A DNA stretch of 64,000 nucleotides from an uncultured Oscillospiraceae bacterium (GTDB taxonomy: Bacteria; Bacillota; Clostridia; Oscillospirales; Oscillospiraceae). The position numbers and the translations under genes were made by a program. The notes below the pieces were generated by a model. The model was not told where the DNA came from. It did not search any database and worked only from the letters and a program-made list of their open reading frames with translations. The DNA is taken from assembly GCA_910588045.1 (NCBI GenBank), contig CAJUPS010000009.1, positions 6,484-70,483 of the forward strand. The letters run 5' to 3'. Below, piece by piece: positions 1-7,953 of this stretch (position 1 is the stretch's first letter; each line of letters starts with the position of its first letter).

Positions 1-76
1 CGGCCGTCAAGCTGACGCAGGTGGTTGTCTTGCCCACGCCGCCCTTCTGATTTACAACGGTAATGATTTTGCCCAT
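1..76 (-). CDS. soj: ParA/Soj chromosome partitioning ATPase (N-terminal fragment)
   Basis: The first 25 codons are present; the gene runs off the left edge. The reading begins MGKIITVVNQKGGVGKTTT, which is the deviant Walker A motif (KGGVGKTT) of ParA/MinD-type ATPases at the extreme N-terminus, as in Soj. A GGAGG ribosome binding site precedes the ATG. Soj works with Spo0J/ParB and parS sites in origin segregation and in DnaA control. Two parS sites nearby (860 and 2484) support this over a plasmid or MinD-type relative. spo0J would be expected just outside the window; this is inferred. Confidence 0.9.
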   Translation of the reverse strand, partial: MGKIITVVNQKGGVGKTTTCVSLTA

Positions 77-255
77 ATAGCCGCCTCCGGGAGAGGGCAC
101 GCTGCCCCAGTTTTATCAATTAGCATATAATGGTAGTATAACACAAAAAACCGACATTTCAACAGGGAAAACGAATTTTTTTATAAAATTTACGTGAACA
201 ACTCCGGTTGCTGCGGCCAAAGGTGACATCTCTGTGGAAGGGACCGATAACGCAC

Positions 256-284
256 TTGACTTGACAAACAGGGCGTAGTATAGT
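256..284 (+). promoter_or_regulatory. Promoter for the GNAT gene
   Basis: A TTGACT -35 box at 256-261 and a TATAGT -10 box at 279-284 are separated by 17 bases. They lie about 50 bases before the start at 335. The interval between soj and this gene is otherwise A/T-rich and holds nothing else recognisable. Confidence 0.6.
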
Positions 285-334
285 GACTCTCTATGTTGAA
301 ATCCATTTCATTTGAAAGAGAGGGATATTGTAAG

Positions 335-847
335 ATGATCCTTGAAACAGAGCGCCTGTACCTCCGGGAGCTGACCCAGGAGGATTTCCCGTTCCTGTGC
401 GCCATCCTCCAGGACGAGAAGACCATGTACGCCTACGAGGGCGCTTTCACCGTTTCGGAGGTGCAGGCGTGGCTTGACCGGCAGCGGGACCGCTATCAGG
501 AGTATGGGTTCGGACTCTGGGCGGTGGTCCTGAAGGAGACGGACGAAATGATCGGCCAGTGCGGCCTGACCATGCAGCCCTGGAAGGACCGTGAGCTCTT
601 GGAGATCGGCTACCTCTTCCGCCGGGACTGCTGGCACCACGGCTATGCAACCGAGGTTGCACGGGCCTGTAAGCGCTACGCCTTTGAGACGCTGCAAGCG
701 GAGGAGGTCTGCTCCATCATCCGGGACACCAATACCGCGTCCCAGCAGGTTGCCCTCCGAAACGGCATGACCCCTGTGGACCAGTGGGTGAAGCACTTCC
801 GCGGCGTGGATATGCCCCATATCCGCTATGTTGTCCGCAAGGTATGA
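335..847 (+). CDS. GNAT family N-acetyltransferase (RimJ/RimL-like)
   Basis: This 170-residue protein starts MILETERLYLREL, the typical opening of the RimJ/RimL-type GNAT family, which transfers acetyl from acetyl-CoA to a protein N-terminus or a small amine. Later family signs are the GLWAVVLKETDEMIGQCGL strand, the EIGYLFRRDCWHHGYATE region (acetyl-CoA pyrophosphate loop area) and NTASQQVALRNGM near the end. The start at 335 is preferred over an in-frame ATG at 293 because a GAGAGGGA site precedes it and family homology begins there. It converges on the SRPBCC gene, with a parS site between their stops. The substrate cannot be told. Confidence 0.85.
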   Translation: MILETERLYLRELTQEDFPFLCAILQDEKTMYAYEGAFTVSEVQAWLDRQRDRYQEYGFGLWAVVLKETDEMIGQCGLTMQPWKDRELLEIGYLFRRDCWHHGYATEVARACKRYAFETLQAEEVCSIIRDTNTASQQVALRNGMTPVDQWVKHFRGVDMPHIRYVVRKV

Positions 848-859
848 AATTCTCCCAAA

Positions 860-875
860 TGTTCCACGTGGAACA
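860..875. promoter_or_regulatory. parS site 1 (ParB/Spo0J binding)
   Basis: The 16-base palindrome TGTTCCACGTGGAACA matches the bacterial parS consensus; the palindrome extends to 858-877. It lies between the convergent stops of two genes and within 0.8 kb of soj. parS loads ParB for origin segregation and SMC recruitment. Confidence 0.88.
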
Positions 876-911
876 TTCCACTTCCTGATCCTTTTCACCC
901 TCCACGCGGTT

Positions 912-1379
912 CTAAACGACACGGGAGAGAGATTGCTCTTTTGAAAGCAACTTGATCCACCTCTTTTGCTTATGGGCGTAGAAGCACTTCGCCCATAGAT
1001 AGACGAGGGTTGTTTTCCATCCTGCGCCGATCTCCACCTCGTCGCTATACTCCGTTTCTCCACTTGGCAAGGCTTTTAGTCTGATCCTGTGATTCCATAC
1101 CGGTACATGTGAATTAGTCTCATTCGTGTAGATGCCATCCTTTGAAAAGTCTACCACGTGAATGGTATGAATTCCATAGGGAATCAGACAAAAGAGCTTG
1201 AATCGGAAGGATATGATCTGTCCTTCCTCCCAGCGAATGCAGCCGTCACCATCTATTGGAGTAAAGGAAGCGTATGGTTTTGCAATGTATTGAAGAGTCC
1301 CAAGGTTTTTCAAAAGGGAAAAAACATGCTCCTCTTCGGCGGGGAAAATGCTGCGTCGGTAAACTGTTTTCGTCTTCAT
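912..1379 (-). CDS. SRPBCC-fold protein, function unknown
   Basis: This 155-residue protein begins MKTKTVYRRSIFPAEEEHVF. It reads like an SRPBCC/polyketide-cyclase-type lipid-cavity protein: an N-terminal helix (EEEHVFSLLKNLGTLQYIAKPYASF), several beta strands including a GDGCIRWEEGQ turn and a DEVEIGAGWKTTLVYLWAK segment, then a long basic C-terminal helix ending KRWIKLLSKEQ. The start at 1379 is the first ATG that opens directly into the folded region; longer upstream frames look non-coding. It has no clear functional partner here. The fold assignment is from pattern only and no ligand can be named. Confidence 0.65.
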   Translation of the reverse strand: MKTKTVYRRSIFPAEEEHVFSLLKNLGTLQYIAKPYASFTPIDGDGCIRWEEGQIISFRFKLFCLIPYGIHTIHVVDFSKDGIYTNETNSHVPVWNHRIRLKALPSGETEYSDEVEIGAGWKTTLVYLWAKCFYAHKQKRWIKLLSKEQSLSRVV

Positions 1380-1489
1380 GCGGATTCTCCCATCAAGTGA
1401 TAGTTGACTTCTCCAAGGCATAGGGCGGTTTCGCGTTCCGAGGCGAAGCAGGGGAAGCGGTTCGGTCGAATCGCTTCCCCTTGCTGTAT

Positions 1490-2263
1490 TTATCGTGCAA
1501 CCGGCTTTCGGACAACCAGGAGATACCGGTGGATGGTCCCCTGAATGACGCCATCCCGCTCCAGGAGAGCTTGGGCCTGGTACAGTCTGTCCAGGCAGCG
1601 CTCCACGGAGAACCCGGGGAACTCCCACTCAATGATTCGGGCAAACCAGACAAGCGCCCCCACGTCCCAGAATCGGATGGGCCGGAACGCCTCCTGGGCC
1701 TCCAGGGCCTCTAAGCCACAGCTCTCCAATTCCTCCCGGGCAATCTTCAGGTACTGTTTCGGGAAGGGGAGAGGGGGAACCGGGTCTAGAAGAAGCGCCA
1801 CCAGCTCCCGGTCATTCTCCGCTCCCACCTGGTCGGTTAAAAAGACTCCGCCGGGTTTCAGGAGGCGCGAAATCTCCCGAGGAGCGTAGTCCCCATGGCG
1901 GTTGAGAATCAGATCAAAGGAATCGTCGGGATAGGGGAGGGGACCCCCTCCGTCCGCCTGACGGAAGTCCACGCCCAGAGGGAGCAGGAGGTCCCGGCAG
2001 AGCGCCACATTGGGCGGATAGTTCTCCGTGGCGGCGGTAAGGCTGTGGGGATGGTTCAGAGAGAGGAGAAATTCCCCGCCGCCGGTATCAATGTCCAAGA
2101 TCCGACTCTCCGGCTGGAGGTGGTGCTGTACCAGCAGCCTGTAATCCCAGGGGAGGTCGTCCTCCTCCTGGAAGCGCCCGTGAATATGAGAGAAGTCCCA
2201 GCCGTGGATATGGGCGACATGTTCCTCTGCCAGCCACTGGGTCAGTAATTCGTTCTGCTTCAT
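1490..2263 (-). CDS. Class I SAM-dependent methyltransferase
   Basis: The 257-residue protein has a Rossmann methyltransferase core: motif I ILDIDTGGGEF (about residues 55-65), an acidic strand end (LTAATENYPPNVALC), PYPDDSFDLILNRHG (motif IV region) and ISRLLKPGGVFLTDQVG (post-motif). This is the methyltransferase-11/25 type acting on small molecules or, in some members, RNA. Start: an ATG at 2263 behind AAAAGGAGCAG. It has its own promoter (2440-2468) and a roughly 170-base leader with a short peptide ORF, so expression is probably controlled after initiation. The substrate is unknown. Confidence 0.85.
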   Translation of the reverse strand: MKQNELLTQWLAEEHVAHIHGWDFSHIHGRFQEEDDLPWDYRLLVQHHLQPESRILDIDTGGGEFLLSLNHPHSLTAATENYPPNVALCRDLLLPLGVDFRQADGGGPLPYPDDSFDLILNRHGDYAPREISRLLKPGGVFLTDQVGAENDRELVALLLDPVPPLPFPKQYLKIAREELESCGLEALEAQEAFRPIRFWDVGALVWFARIIEWEFPGFSVERCLDRLYQAQALLERDGVIQGTIHRYLLVVRKPVAR

Positions 2264-2439
2264 GATAACTGCTCCTTTTCGTAATAGATTGATTGGTACT
2301 ACGATCCGGCACAGTCAACTGACAGCAACTGTTGAAAAGCAACCCCGGTGCGGCCTGCTGTCAGCTTCTGGACTGCGCCGGGCAATTATCTCGGATGTGG
2401 GGCAGCATGGCCGTCACCTCATTTCTTACTGATAGCCTC
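2264..2439 (-). promoter_or_regulatory. Structured 5' leader (possible attenuator) of the methyltransferase gene
   Basis: The leader runs from the promoter to the methyltransferase start. It contains a 15-codon ORF with a good ribosome site (2361-2408). Mutually exclusive stems are possible in the transcript: CTGACAGCA with a later TGCTGTCAG, against CCCGGCGC with GCACCGGG. This resembles translational attenuation leaders of inducible genes. It does not match a riboswitch family I recognise. Confidence 0.4.
2361..2408 (-). CDS. Possible leader peptide (15 aa)
   Basis: This short ORF encodes MLPHIRDNCPAQSRS. A GAGGTG ribosome site sits 6 bases before its ATG, better placed than chance would suggest. 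It ends within the left arm of the leader hairpins, where a stalled ribosome would change folding. It has no resemblance to a known leader peptide that I can name. Confidence 0.35.
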   Translation of the reverse strand: MLPHIRDNCPAQSRS

Positions 2440-2468
2440 ATTGTAACATAACGGGGGTTCCTGCGCAA
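2440..2468 (-). promoter_or_regulatory. Promoter of the methyltransferase transcript
   Basis: On the minus strand, TTGCGC (2463-2468) and TACAAT (2440-2445) are spaced by 17 bases. It starts directly beside the long parS palindrome at 2471-2512. Confidence 0.6.
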
Positions 2469-2470
2469 GA

Positions 2471-2512
2471 GAAAAAGGAGGAATGTTCCACGTGGAACAT
2501 TCCTCCTTTTTC
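2471..2512. terminator. 42-base perfect palindrome: terminator-like hairpin containing parS
   Basis: The two 21-base arms are exactly complementary. The outer ends are A-rich (GAAAAAGG) and T-rich (CCTTTTTC), as in a bidirectional intrinsic terminator. It lies 50 bases after the rnfB stop, so it probably ends the rnf transcript. The centre is the parS sequence at 2484-2499. Confidence 0.7.
2484..2499. promoter_or_regulatory. parS site 2 (ParB/Spo0J binding)
   Basis: This is the same 16-base palindrome TGTTCCACGTGGAACA as at 860, here at the centre of a 42-base perfect palindrome after the rnf operon. Confidence 0.85.
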
Positions 2513-2561
2513 AGGGGGCTTGGTGCACAATGGGTTGCTCACAAATAAAATCGTCGAAAGC

Positions 2562-3392
2562 CTACGCCACAGGAGCAACAGGCTCCACCTTGCCGGTGGC
2601 GTGGATGTCGGTGATCAGTTTCCGGGGGCACTTCTCCACACAGGCGCCGCAGGAGGTGCACTTGGTGTAGTCGATGGAGGCGATGTTGTCCGTCACCGTG
2701 ATTGCGCCGGTGGGACAGTTCCGCTCGCAGAGACGGCAGCCAATGCAGCTCGCGGAGCAGTCATCCTTTGCGATGGCGCCCTTGTCATGGTTGGCGCAGG
2801 GGACCACGATGTCCACGGCGTAGGGGACATCGGTAATCACGTGACGGGGACACGCCTTGGCGCACTGCATACAGTGGGTGCACTTGTTCTGGTCCACCTC
2901 GGCAACGCCGTGGGCGTTGATATGGATGGCGTCAAACTTACACACCCGGACGCAGGCGCCCCGGCCCAGACAGCCGTAGGCGCAGTCCAGGGTGCCATTG
3001 CCGGAGACCTTCATGGCGGCCACGCAGTCCTCAATGCCCACGTAGCGCTCAAATTTCCGGCTGGCCCGATCGCCGCCGGAGCAGCGGACAAAAGCCACAC
3101 GGCGCTCCTGGGCCTTGACCTCCACCCCCATGACGGCGGCGATGCGGCTGGTCTGGAGACCGGAGCAGCTGGGACAGGCGTTGACCGGGGCCTCCTTGGC
3201 CAGGATGGCCGCGGCACAGCCCGCACAGCCGGGATAGCCGCACCCGCCGCAATTGGCGCCGGGAAGGCAGTCCAGAATCAGGTCCAGTTTGGGGTCCGTC
3301 TTGACCTCGAAGACCTTGGAGGCCAGGGCCAGCACCAGTCCGAAGACGCCGCCCAGGATCCCAAGGGTCATTACAGCATAGAAGATGTTCAA
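2562..3392 (-). CDS. rnfB: Rnf complex subunit RnfB (iron-sulfur protein)
   Basis: RnfB takes electrons from ferredoxin into the membrane Rnf complex, which couples ferredoxin:NAD+ oxidoreduction to Na+ or H+ pumping. The 276-residue protein has one N-terminal membrane helix (residues 4-25) and a cluster site CLPGANCGGCGYPGCAGC (42-59). Four ferredoxin-type cysteine groups follow, near 137-151, 171-181, 212-226 and 245-255. This multi-cluster form is typical of clostridial RnfB and longer than the proteobacterial one. The start is a TTG at 3392, six bases after AGGAGG; the next ATG would cut the membrane helix. It is the last gene of the rnfCDGEAB operon. Confidence 0.95.
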   Translation of the reverse strand: MNIFYAVMTLGILGGVFGLVLALASKVFEVKTDPKLDLILDCLPGANCGGCGYPGCAGCAAAILAKEAPVNACPSCSGLQTSRIAAVMGVEVKAQERRVAFVRCSGGDRASRKFERYVGIEDCVAAMKVSGNGTLDCAYGCLGRGACVRVCKFDAIHINAHGVAEVDQNKCTHCMQCAKACPRHVITDVPYAVDIVVPCANHDKGAIAKDDCSASCIGCRLCERNCPTGAITVTDNIASIDYTKCTSCGACVEKCPRKLITDIHATGKVEPVAPVA

Positions 3393-3473
3393 AATTATCC
3401 TCCTCTCTACGTGGGGCTAAAAGCCTCGCAGAGTTTGCCGCACGCAGGCGGCAAATCAATTTCAATTGACGCT

Positions 3474-4061
3474 CTACCAGGGAATCCGCAAACCCTGGAA
3501 GCCCATGAAGCACAGGGCCATCAGTCCGGCGGTAACCAGGGCGATGGGGAAGCCCTCAAATGCCTTGGGCGGGTCGGAGAACTCCAGGCGCTCCCGGATG
3601 CTGGAGAAAAGGACGATGGCCAGCAGGAAGCCCACGCCGCCGGTGATGCCGTAGACCACGGATTCAATGAAGTCGTAGTGGTTCTGTACGTTGAGCAGCA
3701 CCACGCCCAGCACGGCGCAGTTGGTGGTGATCAGCGGAAGGTAGACGCCCAGGGCCTGGTAGAGGGTGGGGATGGCCTTCTTCAGGAACATCTCGACCAG
3801 CTGCACCAGTGCGGCGATGACAAGGATAAAGGCAACCGTCTGCATATAGCCCAGGTCCAGCTTCTCCAGCAGCACATTGACCGGGTAGCAGAGGGCGGAG
3901 GCCAGACCCATAACGAAAATCACCGCAAAGCCCATCCCCAGGGAGGTGTCCATCTTCTTGCTGACGCCCATAAAGGGGCAGATGCCCAAAAATTGGGCCA
4001 GAATGAAGTTGTTGACCAGAATCGCCCCCAGGGCGATGTCAAAGAGCGTTGTCCATTGCAT
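3474..4061 (-). CDS. rnfA: Rnf complex subunit RnfA (integral membrane)
   Basis: RnfA is an integral membrane subunit; with RnfE it forms the inverted pair of membrane proteins thought to hold a 2Fe-2S centre and the ion path. The 195-residue protein is almost all hydrophobic (about six helices) and has the conserved NNFILAQFLGICPFMGVSKK segment near the N-terminus and TNCAVLGV in the middle. The ATG follows AGGGAGGG. rnfE ends three bases upstream, and an 81-base gap with rnfB follows. Confidence 0.96.
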   Translation of the reverse strand: MQWTTLFDIALGAILVNNFILAQFLGICPFMGVSKKMDTSLGMGFAVIFVMGLASALCYPVNVLLEKLDLGYMQTVAFILVIAALVQLVEMFLKKAIPTLYQALGVYLPLITTNCAVLGVVLLNVQNHYDFIESVVYGITGGVGFLLAIVLFSSIRERLEFSDPPKAFEGFPIALVTAGLMALCFMGFQGLRIPW

Positions 4062-4064
4062 AGC

Positions 4065-4664
4065 TTATTTCCCTCCCTTGACTTTGCGCTGGGCCCACTG
4101 CATCAGGGCAATGAGACAGCCCAGGGTGAGAAAACCGCCCACCGGCTGGGCAATCAGCGAGGCGCTGTACTCCGCGGGGAAGAGCTGGTTCCCGGCCAGA
4201 GCGCCGGAACCCAAAAACTCCCGGATCGCGCTTATGATGAGAAGAACCAGCGTGTAGCCAATGCCCTGGCAGATGCCGTCCACGGCTGCTGCTGCGGGCT
4301 TATTCTTGCTGGCGAAGGACTCGGCTCGGGCCAGGATGATGCAGTTGACCACGATGAGGGGGATAAACACGCCCAGGCTCTCGGCGATGTCGGGGAAAAA
4401 CGCCTGGAGCAGCAGGTCCACCATGGTGACGAAGCCCGCAATGACCACGATGTAGCAGGCAATGCGGACCTGGTCGGGGATGATTTTCCGAAGTACGGAG
4501 ATGAAGATATTGGAGAGGGTCAGGATAATCGTCACCGAGAGGCCCATGCCGATGCCATTGGAGATGGTCGTAGTGATGGCCAGGGTGGAGCACATGCCCA
4601 GCAGCTGGACTAAAACCGGGTTCTGGGTGAGAAGGCCCTCCTTGATTTGCTTGCCTATATTCAT
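4065..4664 (-). CDS. rnfE: Rnf complex subunit RnfE (integral membrane)
   Basis: RnfE is paralogous to RnfA and packs against it in opposite topology. The 199-residue protein opens with a cytoplasmic stretch followed by NPVLVQLLGMCSTLAITTT, then about six membrane helices with IPLIVVNCIILARAE, the RnfE counterpart of the RnfA asparagine-cysteine motif. A strong AAGGAGGG site precedes the ATG. It sits between rnfG and rnfA, as is usual in clostridial operons. Confidence 0.96.
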   Translation of the reverse strand: MNIGKQIKEGLLTQNPVLVQLLGMCSTLAITTTISNGIGMGLSVTIILTLSNIFISVLRKIIPDQVRIACYIVVIAGFVTMVDLLLQAFFPDIAESLGVFIPLIVVNCIILARAESFASKNKPAAAAVDGICQGIGYTLVLLIISAIREFLGSGALAGNQLFPAEYSASLIAQPVGGFLTLGCLIALMQWAQRKVKGGK

Positions 4665-4678
4665 TATGTCAGCCCTCC

Positions 4679-5290
4679 TTATTCAACCAGTCCGGACGCG
4701 GTCTCAAAAGCGGCAGTCAACGCGACATTGACCCCGGCGGCCACGCCCCGGGAGCTCACCGTCGCGCCGGAGACGCCATCAAAGCGGTTGGTCCCGGAAT
4801 TGACCGTGATTTCGCCGTATGAGTGGTCCATGCCGATGAAGCGGTCCAGGACAGACTGGTCGGCAACCACCTTGGTGCCGATGTTGGGGGTCTCGCTGTG
4901 CTTGATGACGGAGACGCCAGTGACGCGGTTCTCCATATCCACGCCCACCATCATTTGGATCTCGCCCTGAGAGCCGCTGGCTGTCACCTGGACCACGTAG
5001 CCCAGCGTCCCGCCGCCCGCGCGGGCCTCGGAAACGGACTGCACGCCCTGGAGATCCTTTTGGAGCTGGATGGGAAGGTATTCGTCCGCCGCCAGCACCT
5101 GGGACATGGCGGCGCGGATCTTCTCCGCCTGGATGGCGTCGATCTTGGGCTTGGTGATGGAGTTGACCACGCCCAGGAGCAGTGCCGTCACCAGGCAGAT
5201 GGACAGGAGGACGCCGCTGATGCGGCCAACGTATTTCGGGTCGATGGTGAGGGGCTGCTTTGCGGCGGCAGCGGACTTTTCGTTACTCAT
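4679..5290 (-). CDS. rnfG: Rnf complex subunit RnfG (covalent FMN)
   Basis: RnfG is anchored by one membrane helix (residues 22-44) and carries a covalently bound FMN on the extracytoplasmic side. The flavinylation motif SGAT is at 174-177, so Thr177 is the likely FMN attachment site. The 203-residue length is normal. The ATG overlaps the rnfD stop by four bases, which suggests translational coupling. No ApbE flavin transferase is in the window, so it must be encoded elsewhere. Confidence 0.95.
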   Translation of the reverse strand: MSNEKSAAAAKQPLTIDPKYVGRISGVLLSICLVTALLLGVVNSITKPKIDAIQAEKIRAAMSQVLAADEYLPIQLQKDLQGVQSVSEARAGGGTLGYVVQVTASGSQGEIQMMVGVDMENRVTGVSVIKHSETPNIGTKVVADQSVLDRFIGMDHSYGEITVNSGTNRFDGVSGATVSSRGVAAGVNVALTAAFETASGLVE

Positions 5291-6309
5291 TTTTTAGCCG
5301 CCTCCTTCTTTGCGTTTTCCGCTTTTTTCTCCTTGACTACGCCGAAGCGGCGGGGTTTGATGTTCTTGTCGATGATCCACACCGTCAGGTTCATGATCAG
5401 AATGGCGTAACACACGCCTTCGTTGTAGGAGCCAAAATAGCGGATAAAGACCGTGATGAGGCCACAGCCGACGCCGTAGATGGCCTGGCCCAGGTGGCTG
5501 ACGGGGGAGGTCACGTAGTCGGTGGCCATGAAGAAGGCTCCCAGCATCAGGCCGCCGCCCAGGAGGTTGTAGAGCATCCACTGCACCGGGTCGTTCCCCC
5601 GGGGGAAGAGGAAGGTCAGCACCGCGACGGTGCCGATATAGGTGACGGGGATATACCAGGTAATGACCTTGCGCCAGATGAGAAACAGGCCGCCCAGAAT
5701 CAGGAGCATGGCGCTGACCTCGCCCATGGAACCGCCGATGAGGCCCACGAACATCTTGGGGAGGTCGTAGATCTGCTGGAGGCCGGAGAGGTTGTTCTCG
5801 TGGAGCAGGGACATGGGGGTGGGATAGGTGGCCGCGTCAATGACGCCCATGACGGGGACGGAGGAGCGGGGACCCACCCAGGTGGTCATCTCTCCCGCCC
5901 AGCAGAGCATGAAGGCCCGGGCCGCCAGGGCGGGGTTGAGAAAGTTCTTACCCACGCCGCCGAAAAGCTGCTTGACCACCACGATGGCGAAGAAGTCGCC
6001 GACAAGGAGAATCCAATAGGGGATGGTGACGGGACAGACAAAGGCAATCAATATGCCGGTGACGGCAGCGCTGAAATCGCTGAGGGTGTTGTTCTTGTGG
6101 AGCATCGCGCGGTAGAGCCACTCGAAGAAGCAGCACCCGGCCACGCTCACGGCCGCCGTGGCCAGGGCACGGGGGCCGAAGTTGTATACCGCGAAGGCCA
6201 GGGGCAGCACCATGGCAATCATGACCTCCCCCATGATGTGGCCCGCGCCGTCCTTGGTACGGATATGAGGGGAGGAGGAGCCGATGAGATTCAAATCCTT
6301 ATAATCCAT
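5287..6309 (-). CDS. rnfD: Rnf complex subunit RnfD (integral membrane, FMN)
   Basis: RnfD is a polytopic subunit related to NqrB that binds a second covalent FMN. The 340-residue protein has roughly ten membrane helices, the conserved NPALAARAFML segment (about 125-135) and DAATYPTPM (158-166), the region where the FMN-bearing threonine normally lies. SHLGQAIYGVGCG near residue 275 is also typical. The C-terminal tail is lysine/alanine rich. An AAGGAGGC site precedes the ATG and rnfC ends three bases upstream. Confidence 0.95.
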   Translation of the reverse strand: MDYKDLNLIGSSSPHIRTKDGAGHIMGEVMIAMVLPLAFAVYNFGPRALATAAVSVAGCCFFEWLYRAMLHKNNTLSDFSAAVTGILIAFVCPVTIPYWILLVGDFFAIVVVKQLFGGVGKNFLNPALAARAFMLCWAGEMTTWVGPRSSVPVMGVIDAATYPTPMSLLHENNLSGLQQIYDLPKMFVGLIGGSMGEVSAMLLILGGLFLIWRKVITWYIPVTYIGTVAVLTFLFPRGNDPVQWMLYNLLGGGLMLGAFFMATDYVTSPVSHLGQAIYGVGCGLITVFIRYFGSYNEGVCYAILIMNLTVWIIDKNIKPRRFGVVKEKKAENAKKEAAKK

Positions 6310-6312
6310 GCC

Positions 6313-7680
6313 TTAAGCCTCCTTCTTTTTCTCTTCCGCAGCCTTGGCCTCGGCGGCGGCTTTCGCAGCGGCCTTGGCGTTGTTGATGAGCTGCTTGCCC
6401 GCCCGGAACGCCTGGACCAGATGGAGACGGCCGGGACAGATGTAGGTGCAGGCCCCGCACTCGATGCAGTCGAGGACATGGGCGTCCTCCAGAGCCGGAA
6501 GCATCCCCGCCTGCTGGTACTGGTACATGAACACGGGCTGGAGGTGCATGGGACATACGGAGATACACTTGCCGCAGCGGATACAGGCGGGGTGCTCCAC
6601 GGTGCGCTCCTCCTTCTCGCAGAAGGCAAGAATGGCATTGGTGCCCTTGCCGATGGGGGCGGACATGTCAAACTGGGAGTGGCCCATCATAGGACCGCCC
6701 ATGAGGATCTTGAAGGTGGACTTCTTCACGCCGCCGCAGGCGTCCAGCAGGTTGCTGATGGGGGTGCCGATGGGGCAGAGGAGATTCTTCGGCTCATTCA
6801 CGCCGGAGCCGGAGACCGTGACGACGCGGTGGGTCACGGGCTTACCGTGGTAGATGGCGTTGTAGATGGCCATGGTGGTGACGATGTTGAACACCGCGCA
6901 GCCGATGGCGGCGGGCAGGGCCCCGGGGGGCACCTGGCGGCTCGTAATGGACTGGCAGAGCTGCTTTTCCGCGCCCTGGGGATACCGGGTCTGAAGGACA
7001 TCCACCACGGCGGGGGCCTTCTCCTCGTCGATCTTTACCTTGAGCATTTCGGCGGCATTGTTCTTGTTGGACTCAATGGCGATATGGACCCGGTCTACGC
7101 CGAAAATGCGGGCCAGCAGGCGCACGCCGCCCAGGACCTCCTCCGGGTGCTCGAGGAGAATGCGGTGGTCGCTGGTGATGTAGGGCTCGCACTCGCTGGC
7201 ATTGACAATCACCGTGTCCACCTTGCCCAGGCCGGAGGAGATCTTCACGTGGGTGGGGAAGGTGGCCCCGCCCATGCCAACGATGCCCGCCTCCTTTACC
7301 AGGGCGGAAATCTGTTCCGGCGTCAGGGAGTCCGGGTCCTTGACGGGGGCGATGTCTGGACAGGGCGTGTCGTTGAAGTCGTTCTCGATGACCACGCTCA
7401 TCACCGGTACGCCGGAGAAATGAATCCGCTTCTCCACCGCCACCACTGTGCCGGAGATGCTGGCGTGGACGGGTGCGGAGACAAAGGCGGTCGCGTCCCC
7501 CACCTTCTGTCCCACCGTCACCGGATCGCCCACCGCCACACAGGGCGTGCAGGGTGCGCCGATGTGCAGGGACATGGGGATCACCACATGCTTGGGAGGC
7601 GGGAGGGTCTCAATGGGCTTTTTGTTGGTGGTAGCCTTCTGGTCATTGGGATGGATGCCGCCGAAAAAAGCTTGTGCCAT
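6313..7680 (-). CDS. rnfC: Rnf complex subunit RnfC (NADH-binding)
   Basis: RnfC is the peripheral subunit that exchanges electrons with NAD(H) using FMN and two 4Fe-4S clusters. In the 455-residue protein GMGGATFPTHVK (135-146) and NASECEPYI (160-168) form the Nuo51-like nucleotide/FMN site. Two ferredoxin cysteine sets are at 366-376 and 405-415. The tail (from about 430) is an alanine/lysine-rich helix. The start at 7680 follows GAGGTGA; the longer frame to 7740 lacks family similarity. It is the first gene of the operon, behind a strong promoter at 7749-7777. Confidence 0.95.
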   Translation of the reverse strand: MAQAFFGGIHPNDQKATTNKKPIETLPPPKHVVIPMSLHIGAPCTPCVAVGDPVTVGQKVGDATAFVSAPVHASISGTVVAVEKRIHFSGVPVMSVVIENDFNDTPCPDIAPVKDPDSLTPEQISALVKEAGIVGMGGATFPTHVKISSGLGKVDTVIVNASECEPYITSDHRILLEHPEEVLGGVRLLARIFGVDRVHIAIESNKNNAAEMLKVKIDEEKAPAVVDVLQTRYPQGAEKQLCQSITSRQVPPGALPAAIGCAVFNIVTTMAIYNAIYHGKPVTHRVVTVSGSGVNEPKNLLCPIGTPISNLLDACGGVKKSTFKILMGGPMMGHSQFDMSAPIGKGTNAILAFCEKEERTVEHPACIRCGKCISVCPMHLQPVFMYQYQQAGMLPALEDAHVLDCIECGACTYICPGRLHLVQAFRAGKQLINNAKAAAKAAAEAKAAEEKKKEA

Positions 7681-7748
7681 AGAAAGTTTCACCTCATTCT
7701 TTGCTGGTTTTTGTAGAGAGGGCCGCTGCCCTGAAAACACACGTAACC

Positions 7749-7777
7749 ATCATACTCCAAATTCCTGCCGGTGTCCA
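7749..7777 (-). promoter_or_regulatory. Promoter of the rnfCDGEAB operon
   Basis: On the minus strand, TGGACA (7772-7777) and TATGAT (7749-7754) are separated by exactly 17 bases, giving a leader of about 60 bases before rnfC. Confidence 0.7.
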
Positions 7778-7874
7778 GAATTTTTTCGGGATTCTATCAT
7801 TTTTTTACGAGATAGTGACGAAAAATGGGAGAGCAGTTGTTGATTCTGCCACATAATGGTGAAGTAGGGACGGC

Positions 7875-7903
7875 TTGCTTTTCCAGGGAAAAGATGGTAT
7901 GAT
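7875..7903 (+). promoter_or_regulatory. Promoter of the DUF975 gene
   Basis: TTGCTT (7875-7880) and TATGAT (7898-7903) are spaced by 17 bases, about 50 bases before the ATG at 7954. Confidence 0.6.
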
Positions 7904-7953
7904 ACAGTATACATCCGGCAGGAGCCGGAAATGTGGACGCGGGAGGGTTTTTT

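Noticed and set aside
2520..7716. Very long open frames on the plus strand opposite the rnf genes
   Set aside because: They mirror real rnf codons, have odd composition (Asp/Gly/His/Gln runs) and no start signals; they are shadows of GC-rich coding DNA.
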